Position numbers and translations under genes: made by a program. DNA of 64,000 nt from NCBI RefSeq assembly GCF_003852495.1, contig NZ_QAJI01000001.1, forward strand, positions 703,977 through 767,976, in the 5' to 3' direction. The DNA is from Taibaiella sp. KBW10. GTDB lineage: Bacteria; Bacteroidota; Bacteroidia; Chitinophagales; Chitinophagaceae. Below, one piece after another: positions 8,975 through 16,536 of the stretch. The number at the start of each line of letters is the position of its first letter. The first letter of the stretch is position 1. Below the pieces are notes generated by a model. The model searched no databases and was not told where the DNA came from. It was given only the letters and a program-made list of their open reading frames with translations.

Positions 8975-9020
8975 TATAAATAGAAAGGCGCTTGTTGTAA
9001 CAAGCGCCTTTCTATTTATA
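8975..9020. terminator. Bidirectional terminator between desaturase and carboxylase genes
   Basis: A nearly perfect inverted repeat (stem TATAAATAGAAAGGCGCTTG and its complement, 3-6 base loop) lies between convergent genes, with A/T tracts on both sides. Confidence 0.85.
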
Positions 9021-9038
9021 TGCAACGGATTCTTTTAT

Positions 9039-10667
9039 TTAAACCTGGAATACACCGGCTTTCCATTCTTTAAGGATCGGTGCATTGTTCGCTGCTTTGA
9101 TCCCTTCGGCAATTACCTTACGGGTGTCTAAAGGATCGATAATATCATCTACCCAAAGCCTTGCCGCCGCATAATACGGTGTGGTTTGGCTCAGATAACG
9201 ATCGGTAATCGTTTTCAGCAATTCTTTTTCTTTCTCCGGGTCGATCTCTTCTCCTTTGTCTTTTAAAGAAGCCACCTGTATTTGCAATAAGGTTTTCGCA
9301 GCTTGTTCTCCGCCCATTACCGCAACCTTAGCATTAGGCCAGGCATAAATAAACCTTGGATCGTATGCTTTGCCACACATGGCATAATTACCTGCACCAA
9401 AAGAGTTTCCGATGATAATCGTAATCTTAGGCACTACCGAATTGGCTACGGCATTCACCATTTTAGCCCCATCTTTCGTAATTCCGGAATGCTCACTACG
9501 GGTACCCACCATAAAGCCGGTTACATCCTGTAAAAACACCAGGGGTATTTTCTTTTGATTACAATTTTGGATAAAACGGGCTGCCTTGTCGGCACTATCA
9601 CCGTAGATCACCCCACCCAATTGCATTTCTTTCTTTCCACTCTTTACAATCGTACGCTGATTGGCCACAATCCCTACTGCCCAACCATCTACACGGCCAT
9701 AACCACAAACAATCGTCTTACCATAATCTTCTTTAAACTGATCAAATTGAGAGTTATCTACAATGCGTTCGATAATCTCTACAACATTATAAGGCTTATT
9801 ATTTTCAGCACTGACAAAGCCACAAATCTCTTTAGGGTCTTTGGTTGGTAATGCCGGTTTAACCCGGTCATAACCCGCATCTTCCGGTTTACCCAGCTTA
9901 TCCATGATGCGTTTTACCTGATCCAGGCACTCCTGTTCTGTATCAAATTTATAATCGGCAATACCGCTGATCTCTGTATGCGTCGCAGCGCCACCCAAGG
10001 TTTCCTGGTCTGCATCTTCTCCGATAGCCGCTTTCACCAAATAAGGTCCTGCGAGGAAAATAGAAGCGTTACCCGATACCATAAGCGTCTCATCGCTCAT
10101 AATCGGCAAATAAGCGCCACCGGCTACACAACTACCGGTAACGGCAGCAATCTGTGTAATGCCCATCGCACTCATCTGTGCATTATTGCGGAAGATACGG
10201 CCGAAATGCTCCTTATCGGGGAAGATCTCGTCCTGCATCGGCAGGTAAACGCCCGCGCTATCTACAATATAAATTACCGGCAACCTGTTTTCCATCGCAA
10301 TTTCTTGCAGGCGCAGATTTTTCTTACCTGTAATCGGGAACCATGCTCCGGCTTTTACGGTATAGTCATTAGCAATGATCATACACTGACGGCCACTCAC
10401 ATATCCGATACCGGCTACGGTACCGCCTGCAGGGCAACCGCCATGTTCAGGATACATTTCATACCCGGCAAAGGCGCCTAATTCTAAAAAATCACTTCCG
10501 TCATCCGTCAGGTATTCAATGCGCTCCCGGGGAGACATCTTACCTTTTGCCCTTCCTTTTTCAAGGGCCTTTTTGCCACCACCCTCTTCTATTACAGCTT
10601 TGCGCTGTTTCATCTGGCTGGTAATTAAACGCATGCCATCTTCGTTTTTGTTGAATTCTAAATTCAT
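9039..10667 (-). CDS. Acyl-CoA carboxylase, carboxyltransferase beta subunit (methylcrotonyl-CoA-like)
   Basis: A 542-residue biotin-dependent carboxyltransferase of the MccB/PccB family. It has the two crotonase-like halves and glycine-rich acyl-CoA and carboxybiotin-binding stretches (VTGSCVAGGAYLPIMSDE; TIIIGNSFGAGNYAMCGKAYD). The motif GNASIFLAGPYLVKAA favours methylcrotonoyl-CoA carboxylase (leucine breakdown) over propionyl-CoA carboxylase, but substrate is not certain. The biotin carboxylase/carrier subunit is not in this window, so the holoenzyme must be completed from elsewhere. It is monocistronic here and convergent with the desaturase gene. Confidence 0.9.
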   Translation of the reverse strand: MNLEFNKNEDGMRLITSQMKQRKAVIEEGGGKKALEKGRAKGKMSPRERIEYLTDDGSDFLELGAFAGYEMYPEHGGCPAGGTVAGIGYVSGRQCMIIANDYTVKAGAWFPITGKKNLRLQEIAMENRLPVIYIVDSAGVYLPMQDEIFPDKEHFGRIFRNNAQMSAMGITQIAAVTGSCVAGGAYLPIMSDETLMVSGNASIFLAGPYLVKAAIGEDADQETLGGAATHTEISGIADYKFDTEQECLDQVKRIMDKLGKPEDAGYDRVKPALPTKDPKEICGFVSAENNKPYNVVEIIERIVDNSQFDQFKEDYGKTIVCGYGRVDGWAVGIVANQRTIVKSGKKEMQLGGVIYGDSADKAARFIQNCNQKKIPLVFLQDVTGFMVGTRSEHSGITKDGAKMVNAVANSVVPKITIIIGNSFGAGNYAMCGKAYDPRFIYAWPNAKVAVMGGEQAAKTLLQIQVASLKDKGEEIDPEKEKELLKTITDRYLSQTTPYYAAARLWVDDIIDPLDTRKVIAEGIKAANNAPILKEWKAGVFQV

Positions 10668-10888
10668 ATGATACTACTAAATACGCATAAAATGTTTCGG
10701 GCTGTAAGATAAGTGTTTTTTTATTTATTTAAATGCCGGGACACCTACAGCAGTTTAGGTTCAGATAAGCAAACCCGCAATATGCCGCATAAAATACCTC
10801 AAAAAGGCATTTTCCAAAACAAAACAAGCCATAGAATATACCTATAGATGGTACGCGCGCATAATCATTAAGGTTGGTACAATTTTCC

Positions 10889-10896
10889 TACCTTTG
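10889..10896 (+). promoter_or_regulatory. -7 promoter element of pruA
   Basis: TACCTTTG matches TAnnTTTG and lies 26 bases upstream of the pruA ATG. Confidence 0.5.
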
Positions 10897-10922
10897 CTAC
10901 AAATTGATAAAAAATTCGATAT

Positions 10923-12554
10923 ATGAATAATGCATATTTTTCTTTTCCGATGCCTCAAAACGAGCCGGTACGCGATTATGCGCCTAATAGTGCCGATGCA
11001 CTAAACCTTCAGGCAGCGATTAAGGAGCTTAAAGGTAAAAAGCGTGATATCCCGATGTATATTGGTGGTAAAGAGATTCGCACAGATAAGAAAGTAGATA
11101 TCTTCCCCCCACACGAAACGGCGCATCTATTGGGCCAGTTTAGTATGGGTGATGAAAGCCATATTAATAAAGCCATTGAGTCTGCTTTAAAAGCACGCGA
11201 ACAATGGGCTGCTACCAGCTGGGAACACCGCGCCGCAATTTTCTTAAAAGCCGCAGATCTTCTGGCCCATAAATACCGTTTCAAAATGAATGCGGCCACG
11301 ATGTTGGGGCAAAGTAAAAATGCCTACCAGGCAGAGATCGACAGTGCTTGTGAATTGATCGACTTCTTGCGTTTCAATGTGCATTTCTTAAGCCAGATCT
11401 ATGCACAACAACCTATATCTGCACCCGGTATCAATAACCGTACAGAATACCGTCCTTTAGAAGGGTTTGTACTGGCTATTACACCATTCAACTTTACAGC
11501 AATCGGAGGAAATCTTCCTACTGCGCCCGCCATGTGTGGTAATGTAGTGGTATGGAAACCCGCCAATACACAGGTATATTCTGCCAGTATCTTTATGGAG
11601 ATTCTGAAAGAAGCCGGTTTACCGGATGGTGTTATCAACCTGGTATATGCCAGCGGTCCGAGCATAGGTGATATCTGTTTCAAACACAGAGATTTTGCCG
11701 GCGTACACTTTACGGGTTCTACAGGCGTATTCAATACCATGTGGAAAACGATCGGAGAAAATGCCACCAACTATAAATCTTATCCGAGAATCGTTGGAGA
11801 AACCGGTGGTAAAGACTTTGTCTACGTACACCCTACTGCAGACCCTGATGCCGTTGCTGCCAACTTATTACGTGGTGCCTTTGAATATCAGGGACAGAAA
11901 TGCTCTGCCGCTTCAAGGGCATACCTGCCTTCTAACCTTGCAGAGAAGATTAAAACAAAATTACTGGCCGAGATGAAAACCCTTAAAATGGGTGTGGTAG
12001 ATGATTTCAGTAATTTCATTAACGCGGTGATCGATGAGAAATCATTTGATAAATTAGCCAGTTATATTGATAGCGCAAAAAAGAGCAAATCGGCTAAGAT
12101 CCTTGCCGGTGGTACTTATGATAAAACAAACGGATACTTTATCGAGCCTACGGTTATCGAAGCCAGCAAACCCGATTACGTAACCATGTGTGAAGAATTG
12201 TTCGGGCCGGTATTGACCATTTACGTTTATGACAAAAAAGATTGGGATAAAATCATCGACACGGTAGACAGCACCTCTGGTTATGCCTTAACCGGTTCCA
12301 TCTTTGCCCAGGACCGTAACATTATTGAGTACCTGGCCAAACGCCTGGTCAATGCAGCGGGTAATTTCTATATCAACGATAAACCAACGGGTGCAGTCGT
12401 GGGTCAGCAACCTTTTGGTGGTGCCCGCGCTTCCGGCACAAATGACAAAGCAGGTTCTGCTTTAAACTTGTATCGTTGGTTAAGTGCCCGTACCATTAAA
12501 GAAACCTTTGTACCGGTTACCAATTACCGTTACGCGTTCCACCAGGAAGGATAA
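10923..12554 (+). CDS. pruA: L-glutamate gamma-semialdehyde (1-pyrroline-5-carboxylate) dehydrogenase
   Basis: A 543-residue aldehyde dehydrogenase of the P5CDH class, which oxidises glutamate semialdehyde to glutamate with NAD+, the second step of proline catabolism. The general-base glutamate lies in VGETGGKD (about residue 290) and the catalytic cysteine in GQKCSAASRAY (about 325). The long N-terminal region before the NAD-binding domain and the end motif QQPFGGARASGTNDKAG match stand-alone P5CDH. No proline dehydrogenase is adjacent. A hairpin terminator follows directly. Confidence 0.95.
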   Translation: MNNAYFSFPMPQNEPVRDYAPNSADALNLQAAIKELKGKKRDIPMYIGGKEIRTDKKVDIFPPHETAHLLGQFSMGDESHINKAIESALKAREQWAATSWEHRAAIFLKAADLLAHKYRFKMNAATMLGQSKNAYQAEIDSACELIDFLRFNVHFLSQIYAQQPISAPGINNRTEYRPLEGFVLAITPFNFTAIGGNLPTAPAMCGNVVVWKPANTQVYSASIFMEILKEAGLPDGVINLVYASGPSIGDICFKHRDFAGVHFTGSTGVFNTMWKTIGENATNYKSYPRIVGETGGKDFVYVHPTADPDAVAANLLRGAFEYQGQKCSAASRAYLPSNLAEKIKTKLLAEMKTLKMGVVDDFSNFINAVIDEKSFDKLASYIDSAKKSKSAKILAGGTYDKTNGYFIEPTVIEASKPDYVTMCEELFGPVLTIYVYDKKDWDKIIDTVDSTSGYALTGSIFAQDRNIIEYLAKRLVNAAGNFYINDKPTGAVVGQQPFGGARASGTNDKAGSALNLYRWLSARTIKETFVPVTNYRYAFHQEG

Positions 12555-12576
12555 ACAAACAATTGATATTTTATAC

Positions 12577-12606
12577 AAAAGCGGTTGCAAATTTGCAGCC
12601 GCTTTT
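12577..12606 (+). terminator. Rho-independent terminator after pruA
   Basis: AAAAGCGGTTGCAAA pairs with TTTGCAGCCGCTTTT, a stem of about 13 pairs with one wobble, ending in a U-run. Confidence 0.8.
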
Positions 12607-12654
12607 TATGTGTATATACGCTCCATATTCCCAAAAAACGCCTTACCTTCGTAT

Positions 12655-12735
12655 TGGCTTTAGGGGTATTCTGAACAGAATTGAGACAGTCCCTTCGAAC
12701 CTGATTCGGTTGATACCGGCGTAGGGAAAAGCGAT
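12655..12735 (+). promoter_or_regulatory. TPP (thiamine pyrophosphate) riboswitch
   Basis: The leader of thiD contains the THI-element signature: a GGGG-containing arm (from 12662), a TTGAGA segment in place of CTGAGA, CCCTTCGAACCTGAT, then GGTTGATACCGGCGTAGGGA. These are the conserved core segments of the TPP aptamer in the right order. It should lower thiD expression when thiamine pyrophosphate is plentiful. The stretch 12738-12775 contains possible pairing (AAAACAG with CTGTGTTTT) that could form the expression platform. Confidence 0.92.
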
Positions 12736-12827
12736 TAAAAACAGGATGTCTGCTCTTTCTGTGTTTTCTTTCCTTTTCCATGCTTCTTATCCCGTTTTAG
12801 CCAGCCTAAACCCTAACGAAGCAGTCC

Positions 12828-13664
12828 ATGAATCCAAAGTACAGATACCCTATAGCATTGACCATCGCCGGATTTGACGGCAGCGGAGGCGCCGGCATTC
12901 AGGCCGATTGCAAGACTTTTTCTGCCTTGGGTTGTTATGCGACGTCCATACTTACGGCCTTGCCGGTACAGAATACCCAGGGGGTAAAAAATATCTATCC
13001 GATTCCTTGCGCTGCAGTAGAAGCGCAAATAGGAACGATACTTGATGATATTTTTCCGGATGCCATTAAGATTGGCATGGTACACACTGCAGCATTGGTC
13101 CAAACGATTGCGGCCGGTTTAACACAATACCCGCAAACACCTCTGATCCTTGATCCCGTAATGGTATCCAGCAGCGGACACCGGCTTATTGAAGACCGCA
13201 CTATTGCGGCATTGATCGACCAACTATTTCCGATAGCCGAGCTGATCACACCCAATATGGACGAGGCCGCTGTATTGGCCGAAATGGAGATTAAAACACT
13301 GGATGATATGTTCCTTGCCGGAACCAAGATACAGCAGCTCGGCTGCCGCGCTGTTTTACTAAAAGGCGGCCATCTCGATTTACCCGAAATCACTTCACTG
13401 TATTTCGATACCACCGGACAGGTGCATGCCTTTCGCTTTGAAAAATACAATACCCAAAATACACATGGCACTGGTTGTACGCTGTCTGCTGCTATTGCCG
13501 CATATCGTGCGCGAGGCAAAAACCTGGCAGAAGCTATCAACCTCGGCCAAAACTATGTACAGCAGGCAATCGCAGCCGGAAGCGACGTCCGCACAGGCAA
13601 AGGGCATGGCCCTTTGAACCATTTCTTTCAGCCTGAGCCATTAATCAAATATAATTTACCTTAA
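12828..13664 (+). CDS. thiD: Hydroxymethylpyrimidine/phosphomethylpyrimidine kinase
   Basis: A 278-residue ribokinase-fold enzyme that phosphorylates HMP and then HMP-phosphate for thiamine synthesis. Family motifs are TIAGFDGSGGAGIQAD near the N-terminus, LDPVMVSSSGHRL in the middle, and NTHGTGCTLSAA with the GTGC anion hole and catalytic cysteine near residue 214. The TPP riboswitch just upstream confirms the pathway. The following HAD gene begins 15 bases after its stop codon. Other thi genes are not in the window. Confidence 0.95.
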   Translation: MNPKYRYPIALTIAGFDGSGGAGIQADCKTFSALGCYATSILTALPVQNTQGVKNIYPIPCAAVEAQIGTILDDIFPDAIKIGMVHTAALVQTIAAGLTQYPQTPLILDPVMVSSSGHRLIEDRTIAALIDQLFPIAELITPNMDEAAVLAEMEIKTLDDMFLAGTKIQQLGCRAVLLKGGHLDLPEITSLYFDTTGQVHAFRFEKYNTQNTHGTGCTLSAAIAAYRARGKNLAEAINLGQNYVQQAIAAGSDVRTGKGHGPLNHFFQPEPLIKYNLP

Positions 13665-13679
13665 AGCACACTTAGACAA

Positions 13680-14327
13680 ATGATTACAGACCATATAGAA
13701 GCCGTTATTTTTGATATGGACGGAGTCCTTATCGACTCTGTCGATTTATGGCAAAAAGCAGAAGCCGAGATCTTTTCTGCGCTGGGCGTGCAACTTAGCG
13801 AAGAGGGCTGTGCACAGACATCTGCAATGACCACCGATGAAGTAACCCGTTTCTGGCATGCACGTTTTCCCTGGACCGGAAAGTCTCTGGAGGTGGTAGA
13901 AAATGAAGTGATCGATTATGTAGGCCATCTGATCCAGACAGAAGCGCAAGAAATCAAAGGCATACACCATTTACTGGCGCAGGTAAAACAGCGCGGCTAC
14001 AAAATCGGTTTGGCAACCAATGCCCCTTACCGCTTGATCCCCATCGTCCTAAATAAACTCAACATCAGCGCTTACTTCGATATGGTTTCCTCTGCCGAAC
14101 AGGAAGTAAAAGGCAAACCTGATCCTGCTATCTATCTGAATGCGGCCAAAATGTTGCATGTTGCACCTGCCAATTGCCTGGTATTTGAAGATTCTTATTA
14201 CGGCACACTGGCCGCCAAAAATGCGGGCATGAAAGTAGTGGCTTTGGTTCCGGAGACTGCAGCCGACCACAAGGTGCTTGCCTTGGCAGACAAGGTTATT
14301 CATGGCTTTGAATCTTTTAGTTTTTAA
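13680..14327 (+). CDS. HAD-superfamily sugar-phosphate phosphatase (YniC/HxpB-like)
   Basis: A 215-residue HAD subfamily IA hydrolase. Motif I is DMDGVLIDS (12-20, nucleophile Asp12 and Asp14), motif II GLATNA (about 107), motif III KGKPDP (about 142) and motif IV FEDSYYG (about 165). An alpha-helical cap lies between motifs I and II. Such enzymes act on hexose or hexitol phosphates. It is 15 bases after thiD and probably cotranscribed with it under the TPP riboswitch; a role with a thiamine-related phosphate is possible but only inferred from position. Confidence 0.85.
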   Translation: MITDHIEAVIFDMDGVLIDSVDLWQKAEAEIFSALGVQLSEEGCAQTSAMTTDEVTRFWHARFPWTGKSLEVVENEVIDYVGHLIQTEAQEIKGIHHLLAQVKQRGYKIGLATNAPYRLIPIVLNKLNISAYFDMVSSAEQEVKGKPDPAIYLNAAKMLHVAPANCLVFEDSYYGTLAAKNAGMKVVALVPETAADHKVLALADKVIHGFESFSF

Positions 14328-14435
14328 ATACGGCACAGGGTAGCTCCCAAATATGCGCAAAAGAGAAATACAATAAATTGATAAACAATTTCTATCTTTA
14401 GTTTGATCTTTGTCGAATCGTATAAATTATTTTCT

Positions 14436-15335
14436 GTGGCCAAACTAGACGTATTTCACCGGTACCTGCATATTGTCAATTTATTATTAAAAAAACCAGC
14501 TTCCTTAGAAGAAATCAACGATTATTTATCCTTGAAGTCAGAACAGGATGGATTGAACTATGCTATTTCCAACCGTACCTTTCTCAGAGATAAAGAAGCC
14601 ATTTTTTCTTTATTCAAACTGGATGTGCAATACAATAGTAAGGAAAACCGCTATTACATCAGCGAAGAGGATAATCCAGAAGATGTACACCAGCGCTTAT
14701 TGGAGGCCTTCAGTACCTTTAATGCCTTACAGTTTACCCAGGATATTCCCAATAAAGTACAGTTTGAAAAACGCCGGCCCCAGGGCCTGGAATTTTTCCG
14801 CAGTATCCTGCAAGCCATCTCCCAACAAAAAGAGCTGGCCTTTGACTATAAAAAATTCTATGAAGACAAGCCGCAGAGAAGAAATGTGCAGCCGCTTTTA
14901 TTAAAAGAATATAAACATCGCTGGTATTTACTGGCTTTAGACATCGTGGAGCATGACATCCGTACTTTCGGGCTCGATCGTATGGATAACCTGATTATCT
15001 CCTCTAAAAAATATAAGAAAGACAAAAGCTTATTGCCCGAAAACTATTTCAATCATGTATTCGGTATCATGAAGCCTAATGATGAAGCGGTAGAAGAAAC
15101 CATTCTTTCTTTTAATGCAATCTCGGGCAATTATGTGAAGACTATGCCTTTTCACCATTCACAAAAAATACTGATCGATAATGAAGCCGAACTGCGGGTT
15201 TCGCTGAAGGTACACCTTACCCAGGATTTTATTCTGGAACTGCTGTCGCACGGACCCTACGTGAAAGTATTGCAACCGGAAGCACTGGTGTACCGGGTAA
15301 AGGAAGCCCTACAACAGGCCTTATCCCAATATTAA
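14436..15335 (+). CDS. WYL domain-containing transcriptional regulator
   Basis: A 299-residue protein from the GTG at 14436 (MAKLDVFHRYLHIVNLL); an upstream in-frame TTG at 14403 gives 11 extra residues and seems less likely. The N-terminal part (about 1-75) is a winged-helix-like region; a WYL sensor domain follows (about 125-205, with HRWYLLALDI and IRTFGLDRMDNL), then a WCX-type C-terminal extension. WYL proteins bind DNA and respond to nucleic-acid or nucleotide ligands. It stands alone between the HAD gene and rlmN, so its targets are unknown. Confidence 0.85.
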   Translation: MAKLDVFHRYLHIVNLLLKKPASLEEINDYLSLKSEQDGLNYAISNRTFLRDKEAIFSLFKLDVQYNSKENRYYISEEDNPEDVHQRLLEAFSTFNALQFTQDIPNKVQFEKRRPQGLEFFRSILQAISQQKELAFDYKKFYEDKPQRRNVQPLLLKEYKHRWYLLALDIVEHDIRTFGLDRMDNLIISSKKYKKDKSLLPENYFNHVFGIMKPNDEAVEETILSFNAISGNYVKTMPFHHSQKILIDNEAELRVSLKVHLTQDFILELLSHGPYVKVLQPEALVYRVKEALQQALSQY

Positions 15336-15411
15336 AGCCCGTTTTGCCACCCCTGATGGAAATTTAACAAGACCTGTCGGGCGAATCGCACGCAAAACCG
15401 GTAATAAAGTG

Positions 15412-15419
15412 TACATTTG
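15412..15419 (+). promoter_or_regulatory. -7 promoter element of rlmN
   Basis: TACATTTG matches TAnnTTTG, 22 bases before the ATG at 15441. It covers an in-frame upstream TTG at 15417, so that codon is unlikely to be the start. Confidence 0.5.
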
Positions 15420-15440
15420 CAAAAATTTAATTTATCACAG

Positions 15441-16484
15441 ATGGAAAATCTGCGACACATAGCTATAGATGTGCTGGAACAAACCCTGACTGATTGGGGA
15501 GAGCCGAAGTTCAGGATCAAACAGATCAAAGAATGGATTTGGCAAAAAAACATAGGTTCTATCGAAGAAATGACCAACATTTCCAAGGAGCTTAGAAATA
15601 AACTGCATGAATTATTTTTCATTCCTAAAGTTAGTATAGATCATAGTCAATTCAGCGAAGACGGTACGGTAAAAAGCCGCTTCCGCCTGCATGACAACCG
15701 TTTTGTAGAAGGGGTAATGATTCCCACCGAAAAACGGATGACCGCTTGTGTTTCATCACAGGTAGGCTGTAGCCTGAGTTGCAAATTCTGCGCTACGGGT
15801 TATATGAAGCGGATGCGTAACCTTGAATGGGACGAAATCGTGGATGAAGTCACTTTACTGAATGAACAGTCTCAAAAACATTTTCAAAAAAACTTAAGCA
15901 ATATCGTGTTTATGGGTATGGGAGAACCCCTGCTCAACTATAAAAACATGATGAAAGCAATCGAACGGATTACTTCTCCTGAAGGATTGGGCATGAGTCC
16001 GCGGCGCATCACGGTATCTACAGCTGGTGTCGCGAAAATGATCCGTCAGTTAGGTGATGATGAAGTGCGCTTCAAGCTCGCCCTGAGTTTGCATGCCGCT
16101 AATGATACCAAGCGAAATGAGATCATGCCGATCAACGAATCGAACGACCTTAAAACGCTGATAGAAGCTTTGAATTATTTCTATCAGAAAACCAAAAGTG
16201 AAATTACTTTAGAATATATCCTGTTTGCCGATTTTAATGACAGTCTGGCCGATGCGGCAGAACTGGTAAAGGTATTCCGGCAAATTCCGGCCGACCTGGT
16301 GAATATTATCGAATATAATCCTATAGAAATGGCCGATTTCAAAAAGCCGAACGAAGCGGTAACCGATCAGTTCATGGCTTATTTGGCTAAACATAAAGTA
16401 AATGCCCGACTCAGACGCAGCCGTGGTAAAGATATTGATGCAGCATGCGGACAACTGGCCAATGTAGACCAAGCCGCCCAATAA
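15441..16484 (+). CDS. rlmN: 23S rRNA (adenine(2503)-C(2))-methyltransferase
   Basis: A 347-residue radical-SAM enzyme that methylates C2 of A2503 in 23S rRNA (and A37 of some tRNAs in other bacteria). The 4Fe-4S cluster motif is CSLSCKFC (Cys110, Cys114, Cys117) and the second conserved cysteine needed for the protein-methyl intermediate lies near residue 336 (DAACGQL). GMGEPLLNY and SLHAANDTKRNEIMP are further RlmN hallmarks. It precedes rluB, another rRNA-modifying enzyme, by 52 bases, so the two may be coexpressed. Confidence 0.96.
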   Translation: MENLRHIAIDVLEQTLTDWGEPKFRIKQIKEWIWQKNIGSIEEMTNISKELRNKLHELFFIPKVSIDHSQFSEDGTVKSRFRLHDNRFVEGVMIPTEKRMTACVSSQVGCSLSCKFCATGYMKRMRNLEWDEIVDEVTLLNEQSQKHFQKNLSNIVFMGMGEPLLNYKNMMKAIERITSPEGLGMSPRRITVSTAGVAKMIRQLGDDEVRFKLALSLHAANDTKRNEIMPINESNDLKTLIEALNYFYQKTKSEITLEYILFADFNDSLADAAELVKVFRQIPADLVNIIEYNPIEMADFKKPNEAVTDQFMAYLAKHKVNARLRRSRGKDIDAACGQLANVDQAAQ

Positions 16485-16536
16485 TTATATAAATGATCAG
16501 CGCGTAGCAAATACGCAATCTATTTTTTCTCCGTAT

